DNA from: Thermoplasmata archaeon
Lineage (GTDB): Archaea; Thermoplasmatota; Thermoplasmata; UBA10834
Reading direction: 5' to 3'
NCBI GenBank assembly: GCA_025457845.1
Contig: JALOTO010000091.1
Span: 1 to 9,220 of the forward strand
Length of the DNA: 9,220 bases
Shown: positions 5,619 to 9,220 of the stretch, in pieces
Numbering within the stretch: the stretch's first letter is position 1
How the letters are laid out: every line of letters begins with the position of its first letter
Program-made: the position numbers and the translations under genes
The notes under the pieces: model-generated
Database searches by the model: none
Told to the model about the DNA's origin: nothing
Seen by the model: the letters and a program-made list of their open reading frames with translations, nothing else

Positions 5619-6488
5619 ATGATCGCGCTAAGGCTCAAGGACGTCAGGTTCAGGTACCCAGGGATGTCAGAGTGGGCCATCGAGGTGGACTCCCTGGATG
5701 TGGGGCGCGGGGAGTTCGTCACCGTCCTCGGACCGAACGGTTCCGGGAAGACCACCCTGTCGTTCCTCGCCAACGGGCTGGTGCCGAAGTCCATCAAGGG
5801 CGACTTCGAGGGCACGGTCGAGGTCTTCGGGCACGCGGCGTCGGAGTACACGGTCGCGCAGCTCTCGACCCTCGTTGGCATGGTGTTCCAGGAGCCGGAG
5901 AGCCAGCTGTTCTGCATGAGCGTCGAGGAGGAGGTGGCCTTCGGCCCGGAGAACCTGGCCGTCCCCAGGGAGGAGATCGCGTCTCGTGTGGAGTGGGCGC
6001 TCGACCTCGTCGGCCTCAAGGGGCTCGCTGACAGGTCCCCGTTCACCTTGTCGGGCGGGCAGAAGCAGAGGCTCGCGATCGCGGCAGCGCTCTCGATGAA
6101 GCCGTCGATGCTGATACTGGACGAGCCCGCCTACGCGCTCGACCCTGTGGGGAGGATCGAGCTTTATTCGATCCTCAGCGGCCTGAAAGCCAAGCACGGA
6201 ATGACGGTCGTGGTGATGGAGCGCGACGCGGAGGACCTCGTCGAGTTCACCGACAGGTTCGTGCTCATGTCCGCTGGCCGGGTCTTGGTCCAGGGCCCCC
6301 CCTCGGAGGTCCTGGGCGACCCGTCCGTCCTCAGGAAGGCCGGGGTGTCTCCTCCGCAGATGGCGGAGGTCGCGTCCCTGCTGAACGCCCGCAGGAAGGG
6401 CCGTCCGTTCGGCTTCCTCACGGTGGAGCAGGCCGTCGCCGAGGTCGCTGCGAACGCCCACCGCCACAAGAGGGGGGGCTCCGCCTGA
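5619..6488 (+). CDS. ecfA1: ECF transporter ATPase 1 (EcfA/CbiO type) with H-loop His replaced by Arg
   Basis: Cytoplasmic ATPase (289 aa) of an energy-coupling factor importer. It dimerises with the next gene product and drives EcfT. Motifs are Walker A GPNGSGKTT (38-46), Q-loop Q91 in VFQEPESQLF, signature LSGGQ (144-148) and Walker B MLILDEP (164-170) with catalytic E169, followed by AYALD where TSALD is usual. The H-loop position, normally the His of an EHD or THD motif, reads E201-R202-D203 (VVVMERDAED), so the switch histidine is Arg. CGC is one transition away from CAC. Residues after about 235 form the short C-terminal dimerisation region. It is the first gene of A-A-T-S. The ATG at 5619 gives the expected N-terminus. 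A G7 run lies just before the stop. ATPase identity is certain; subunit numbering is conventional. Confidence 0.95.
   Translation: MIALRLKDVRFRYPGMSEWAIEVDSLDVGRGEFVTVLGPNGSGKTTLSFLANGLVPKSIKGDFEGTVEVFGHAASEYTVAQLSTLVGMVFQEPESQLFCMSVEEEVAFGPENLAVPREEIASRVEWALDLVGLKGLADRSPFTLSGGQKQRLAIAAALSMKPSMLILDEPAYALDPVGRIELYSILSGLKAKHGMTVVVMERDAEDLVEFTDRFVLMSAGRVLVQGPPSEVLGDPSVLRKAGVSPPQMAEVASLLNARRKGRPFGFLTVEQAVAEVAANAHRHKRGGSA
6472..6478 (+). other. G7 run with slippery heptamer at the end of ATPase 1
   Basis: Seven Gs near the 3' end of the first ATPase gene. In its frame the codons are AGG GGG GGC, so G GGG GGC fits the X XXY YYZ pattern for -1 slippage. The -1 frame has no stop from here to the GTG start of ATPase 2 at 6524. 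It would encode a Pro/Ala-rich linker (LIPQPAPEGPACVV) into that protein. Whether slippage occurs cannot be seen from the sequence. Confidence 0.3.
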
Positions 6489-6523
6489 TCCCGCAACCGG
6501 CCCCGGAAGGCCCGGCCTGCGTC

Positions 6524-7336
6524 GTGCGCCTGCAGAACGTCAAGTTCACGTACGAGTCGGGCGTCGAGGCCCTGGGCGGCGTCAACCTCTCCATAGACAA
6601 GGGGGAGTACCTCGCCGTCGTCGGGGGCAATGGCTCGGGGAAGACGACGCTGGCCAAGCACATGAACGGGCTCCTCAGGCCGAGCAGTGGCGAGGTCTTC
6701 GTGATGGGCGTGCGGGCCGCGTCGAGGACGGTGGCCGAACTGTCGAGGGCCGTCGGGTACGTCTTCCAGAACCCGGACCACCAGCTGTTCTGCGGCACGG
6801 TGCAGGAGGAGATCGCCTTCGGCCCAGCCAACCTGGGCCTGGAGCCCGGCGAGGTCCAGAGGCGCGCGGACCACGCCGTGGACGTCATGGGGCTCTCCCA
6901 CGTCAGGGGGAGACCACCGCTCTCGCTGTCGCTGGGGCTTCGCAGGAGGGTGTCGATAGCGTCCACCATAGCCATGAGCCCGCAGGTCCTCGTGCTCGAC
7001 GAGCCCACCACCGGGCTCGACGCCAGGGAGGCCGGCGACCTGATGTCTACCGTGCGCCTCCTGAACGAGGAGGGGACCACGATAGTCCTCATCACGCACG
7101 AGATGAAGCTCGTGGCGGAGCACGCGAACAGGGTGGTCGTCATGGCAGGAGGAAGGGTCGTGCTCGACTCCGACGCAAGAGGGGCGTTCTCTGACCTCAG
7201 TCTCCTCCGCAGCAGCAAGCTCCTGCCCCCGCCCGTCACGCTCCTCGCTCACAGGTTGGCGACGGTCGGCGTGTCGAAGGACGTGCTGACGCCCGAGGAG
7301 CTCGCCTTCGAGCTGGCCCGCGGGGGTGAAGGATGA
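6524..7336 (+). CDS. ecfA2: ECF transporter ATPase 2 (EcfA' / CbiO type) with degenerate signature motif
   Basis: Second ATPase (270 aa) of the ECF importer. Walker A GGNGSGKT (34-41), Q-loop Q82 (VFQNPDHQLF), Walker B VLVLDEP (155-161) with E160, D-loop TTGLD and H-loop H192 (LITHEM) are all intact. The signature, expected as LSGGQRxRV, reads LSLGLRRRV (135-143), so the second Gly and the Gln of LSGGQ are both Leu. The start is a GTG 35 nt after the first ATPase's stop, with only a distant GGAAGG as a possible Shine-Dalgarno. There is no in-frame stop or better start between the two genes, so the initiation site is the least certain in the operon. Its stop overlaps the ecfT ATG (ATGA). The C-terminal region after 235 is typical of EcfA proteins. 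Confidence 0.94.
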   Translation: MRLQNVKFTYESGVEALGGVNLSIDKGEYLAVVGGNGSGKTTLAKHMNGLLRPSSGEVFVMGVRAASRTVAELSRAVGYVFQNPDHQLFCGTVQEEIAFGPANLGLEPGEVQRRADHAVDVMGLSHVRGRPPLSLSLGLRRRVSIASTIAMSPQVLVLDEPTTGLDAREAGDLMSTVRLLNEEGTTIVLITHEMKLVAEHANRVVVMAGGRVVLDSDARGAFSDLSLLRSSKLLPPPVTLLAHRLATVGVSKDVLTPEELAFELARGGEG

Positions 7337-8121
7337 CCGGCTTCATGGACCTCTACGCCGACAAGGACACGTTCCTGCACAGGCTGGACCCGCGCGTGAA
7401 GCTCCTCGCAGTGGCGACGATCAGCGCCCTCGCGTTCATCCTCACCGAGCTTTGGTCGCTCGTCCTGCTGCTCGCGTTCATACTCCTGCTGATGGCCCTG
7501 ACAAGGTCGAGCTACAGGAAGGCGTTCTTCGCGCTGAAGTTCGTCGTCAGGTTCATGGTCCTCATCACGGTCCTGTGGCCCCTCTTCGACAGGTCCGGGA
7601 CCCCGGTGCTCTTGTCCATCGGCCCGCTGGACATCACCGAGCCGGCCGTGTGGCGGGGCGCGACGTCGGCCGTCCGCGTGGGCTGCTTCGCGACCGTGTG
7701 GTACATACTCATGTTCACGACATCGCAGCGCGACCTGGTGCGCGGGCTGGTGAAGCTCGGGCTCAGGTTCGACTACGGCCTCGCCCTGGCCATCTCCTTC
7801 AGGTTCATACCGACGTTCGGCCTCACCATCGAATCCATCAAGGACGCGCAGAGGGCGAGGGCCCTGGAGCTCGACAAGGGCTCGTTCTGGAGGCGCTCCA
7901 GGAACTACGTGACGGTCCTAGTGCCCACGGTGGTCACGGCGCTGAGGACCGCGCACACGCTCTCCCTGACGCTGCAGTCCAGGGCCTACGGCGCGGTGCG
8001 CGAACGCACCTACCTCAGGGAGATACGCATGGGCTGGTCGGACTACCTGGCGGCGGCTGTGGTGCTGCTGATCTTCATAGCCCCGGCGGTCGCGATGTAC
8101 TACTTCGGAGCCCAGCTCTGA
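7333..8121 (+). CDS. ecfT: ECF transporter transmembrane scaffold EcfT
   Basis: Membrane scaffold (262 aa) that links the two ATPases to the substrate-binding S component. It begins with the family's HRLDPRVKLL element (16-25). Hydrophobic segments lie at about 24-57 (probably two helices), 66-84, 112-130 and 236-257. The coupling region has the two Arg-containing motifs that dock in the ATPase Q-loop grooves: AQRARAL (172-178; the usual ARG reads ARA here) and QSRAYG (215-220). Conserved FRFIPTF precedes the first. The ATG overlaps the ecfA2 stop by 4 nt, so translation is probably coupled. The 91-nt gap to the S-component gene is the longest in the operon and contains a possible internal promoter. 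Confidence 0.95.
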   Translation: MTGFMDLYADKDTFLHRLDPRVKLLAVATISALAFILTELWSLVLLLAFILLLMALTRSSYRKAFFALKFVVRFMVLITVLWPLFDRSGTPVLLSIGPLDITEPAVWRGATSAVRVGCFATVWYILMFTTSQRDLVRGLVKLGLRFDYGLALAISFRFIPTFGLTIESIKDAQRARALELDKGSFWRRSRNYVTVLVPTVVTALRTAHTLSLTLQSRAYGAVRERTYLREIRMGWSDYLAAAVVLLIFIAPAVAMYYFGAQL

Positions 8122-8151
8122 GTTCGGAGCGGCGGTGCCGCGTTCGACACG

Positions 8152-8181
8152 CGTGCCGGTGAGATTTAATGTACGTGCCGG
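8152..8181 (+). promoter_or_regulatory. TATA-like box flanked by direct repeats before the S-component gene
   Basis: TTTAATGTA (8165-8173) is the only AT-rich stretch in the 91-nt gap after ecfT and could start transcription near 8194. It is bracketed by two exact CGTGCCGG copies (8152-8159 and 8174-8181) whose starts are 22 bp apart, about two helical turns. A related GTGCCG lies at 8135-8140. This looks like a small promoter with possible operator half-sites, but GC-rich 8-mers can recur by chance. Confidence 0.35.
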
Positions 8182-8212
8182 CCATGAGGGTCCGGTCAGA
8201 GTGGTCGGAGAG

Positions 8213-8773
8213 ATGCAGGCGGACGCTGGAGAGGAGAGGCCCAAGATCCTGGGCAGCGGGGACGCGAAGTTCGTCTCTCCGGAGACGGTCGCCCTCTACG
8301 CGGTGCTCACCGCTCTCACGGCTGCCATCACCCTGATGACTGTCATCCCGTTCCCGCCAACCCGCGGCTACTTCAACCTCGGAGAGGCGATGGTGTTCTT
8401 CTCGGCGCTCACGTTCGGCTGGAGGGCCGGCGCGATATGCGGTGGCGTCGGTTCGGCGATCGCGGACCTGCTGGCCGGCTTCGGGATGTTCGCCCCGACG
8501 ACGCTGGTCGCGAAAGGCGCGGAGGGCCTGGTGGCGGGCGCGATCGGCCGCATGAAAGGCGGGAAGCCCCTCGCGTACGCGCTCGGCATCGTCTGCGGCG
8601 GGGCCTGCATGATCACCACGTACTTCCTGTCGGAGTGGCTCCTGCTCGACTTCGGGCTGGGCGCGGCGATAGCCGAGATACCGACAAACATCGCGCAGGT
8701 GGCCATAGGCGGGACGGTCGGCAGCCTGCTCTCTTACTCGGTCAGGCTCGCGATGCCGTCCCTCGGCAAGTAG
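8213..8773 (+). CDS. ECF transporter S component (substrate-binding membrane protein), substrate unknown
   Basis: Small membrane protein (186 aa) that captures the vitamin or micronutrient outside and toples in the membrane on EcfT. It has about six hydrophobic segments (roughly 25-45, 54-70, 72-92, 97-113, 121-142, 147-178). The first carries overlapping AxxxA motifs (A30, A34, A38), used by S components to contact EcfT. TRGYFNLGEAMVFFSA (50-65) followed by glycine-rich GGVGSAIADLLAG (78-89) and TTLVAKGAEGLVAG (96-109) is the pattern of the broad PF07155-like S-component family, with GE in place of the usual GD. Members import different substrates, such as riboflavin or pyrimidine precursors of thiamine, and neither the sequence nor the neighbours tell which. 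The ATG at 8213 was chosen because it follows GGAG and the possible promoter. In-frame GTG codons at 8135 and 8201 are alternatives. Confidence 0.88.
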   Translation: MQADAGEERPKILGSGDAKFVSPETVALYAVLTALTAAITLMTVIPFPPTRGYFNLGEAMVFFSALTFGWRAGAICGGVGSAIADLLAGFGMFAPTTLVAKGAEGLVAGAIGRMKGGKPLAYALGIVCGGACMITTYFLSEWLLLDFGLGAAIAEIPTNIAQVAIGGTVGSLLSYSVRLAMPSLGK

Positions 8774-8791
8774 CCGCCCGGACCCGTCCGC

Positions 8792-9220
8792 TCACTTCTT
8801 GAGCTTGGACAGCTCCCTCTCGCCCACCTTGTCCCTGGGCATGAGCCTCTTCATGCCGGCCATCATGTTCATCCCGAAGTTCATGAGGAAGGCCGGCATG
8901 GATATGCCCCATCTGGTGCCGGTCTCGACCAGCTTCCCTGGATTCATGATCTCGTGGGGGTCCATGGTCTTCTTGATGCTCCGGATGAGCTCCGCCCCGT
9001 CCTTGCCGCGCACCCTCTCGAGGTTGGCCGCGAAGAATATGCCGAGGCCGACGGGCCTGCCGCCGTTCTCGAACGCGATGTCCCCGAGCTTCTTGCCGAA
9101 GCCCATGGCCGCGGTCGAGCGCCAGAAGTTCTTCTCCTCGGTGAGGTAGTAGGGCATGAACATGGCGGTGTTGTTGTCCGCGATGGTGCCGATCGTGGGC
9201 GCCTTGAGCTTCATGGTCTT
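8792..9220 (-). CDS. FAD-linked oxidase, C-terminal part (GlcD / D-lactate dehydrogenase type)
   Basis: Only the C-terminal 142 residues are in the window; the frame is open at the right edge, so the N-terminal FAD-binding domain is not seen. The segment MDPHEIMNPGKL matches the end of the FAD-oxidase C domain of the VAO/GlcD family, which oxidises 2-hydroxy acids such as glycolate or D-lactate and passes electrons to an Fe-S partner or quinone. After that motif, where many relatives end, there is a tail of about 45 residues. It contains a methionine-rich hydrophobic stretch (MPAFLMNFGMNMMAGMKRLMP) and a basic end (SKLKK), perhaps a membrane or partner contact. The gene converges on the S-component gene with 18 nt between the stops. 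The substrate cannot be assigned. Confidence 0.82.
   Translation of the reverse strand, partial: KTMKLKAPTIGTIADNNTAMFMPYYLTEEKNFWRSTAAMGFGKKLGDIAFENGGRPVGLGIFFAANLERVRGKDGAELIRSIKKTMDPHEIMNPGKLVETGTRWGISMPAFLMNFGMNMMAGMKRLMPRDKVGERELSKLKK

Noticed and set aside
6296..6302. C7 run in ecfA1 as a slippage site
   Set aside because: The surrounding frame is intact and continues through the family's C-terminal region. Unlike the G7 run, slippage here gives no meaningful alternative product that I can see.
7326..8162. A 278-codon frame overlapping ecfT
   Set aside because: The overlapped ecfT has clear family motifs. The alternative translation is Arg/His/Gly-rich without structure or membrane segments.
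8135..8212. A 26-residue N-terminal extension of the S component from GTG 8135
   Set aside because: It would cross a TATA-like box and repeats and adds a basic stretch unlike S components. ATG 8213 is preferred, although GTG 8201 remains possible.
1..9220. CRISPR array, tRNA, rRNA, insertion sequence or riboswitch
   Set aside because: I saw no regularly spaced repeats, tRNA-like cloverleaf, transposase, terminal inverted repeats or long structured leader. Gaps between genes are all under 130 bp.

Overview
The window is about 9.2 kb of GC-rich archaeal chromosome. The archaeal assignment rests on several genes: ribosomal protein L18Ae/LX (eL20), prefoldin alpha and the SRP receptor FtsY in one operon; the small catalytic subunit of the archaeo-eukaryotic primase (PriS); and a radical SAM protein of a type I associate with archaea. 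It also rests on TATA-like boxes about 25-29 bp ahead of several start codons, as expected for leaderless archaeal transcripts. A euryarchaeal, Thermoplasmatota-like lineage (for example a Methanomassiliicoccales relative) is my guess from the PriS form without a zinc knuckle and from general protein style. It is not proven here.

Layout, left to right. (1) Minus strand, 1-1524: rpl18a(LX)-pfdA-ftsY, tightly packed. LX and pfdA overlap by 4 nt, and the ftsY Shine-Dalgarno overlaps the pfdA stop. ftsY runs off the left edge. (2) A 105-bp divergent intergenic region (1525-1629) with a TATA-like box for each direction and a perfect 7-bp GC-rich palindrome. (3) Plus strand, 1630-2472: a radical SAM protein with a CX3CX2C cluster. 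It abuts, stop codon to stop codon, a minus-strand four-TM membrane protein of unknown function (2473-3264). (4) Minus strand, 3291-4535: priS. (5) A divergent region (4536-4661) with a TATA box readable on both strands. It separates priS from a plus-strand predicted regulator (4662-5537) with an N-terminal ACT/RAM-like domain and two C-terminal winged helices. (6) Plus strand, 5619-8773: a complete dedicated ECF (energy-coupling factor) vitamin or micronutrient importer, made of ATPase 1, ATPase 2, the EcfT scaffold and an S (substrate-binding) component. (7) Minus strand, 8792-9220: the C-terminal end of a FAD-linked oxidase (GlcD/D-lactate dehydrogenase type) that runs off the right edge.

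How the genes fit together: the left operon is translation, folding and targeting housekeeping, and priS is replication housekeeping. The ECF module is the accessory part. Its two ATPases form a heterodimer that drives EcfT and the S component in the cytoplasmic membrane. The most interesting observation is that the two ATPases carry complementary defects. ATPase 1 has Arg in place of the H-loop His, and ATPase 2 has LSLGL in place of the LSGGQ signature. By ABC geometry both defects fall in the same composite ATP site, leaving one canonical and one degenerate site. In addition, a G7 run at the end of ATPase 1 lies so that a -1 shift would read through in frame into ATPase 2, giving a possible fused tandem ATPase. 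The winged-helix protein just upstream is a candidate regulator of the importer or of its own divergent promoter. That is inference from position only.
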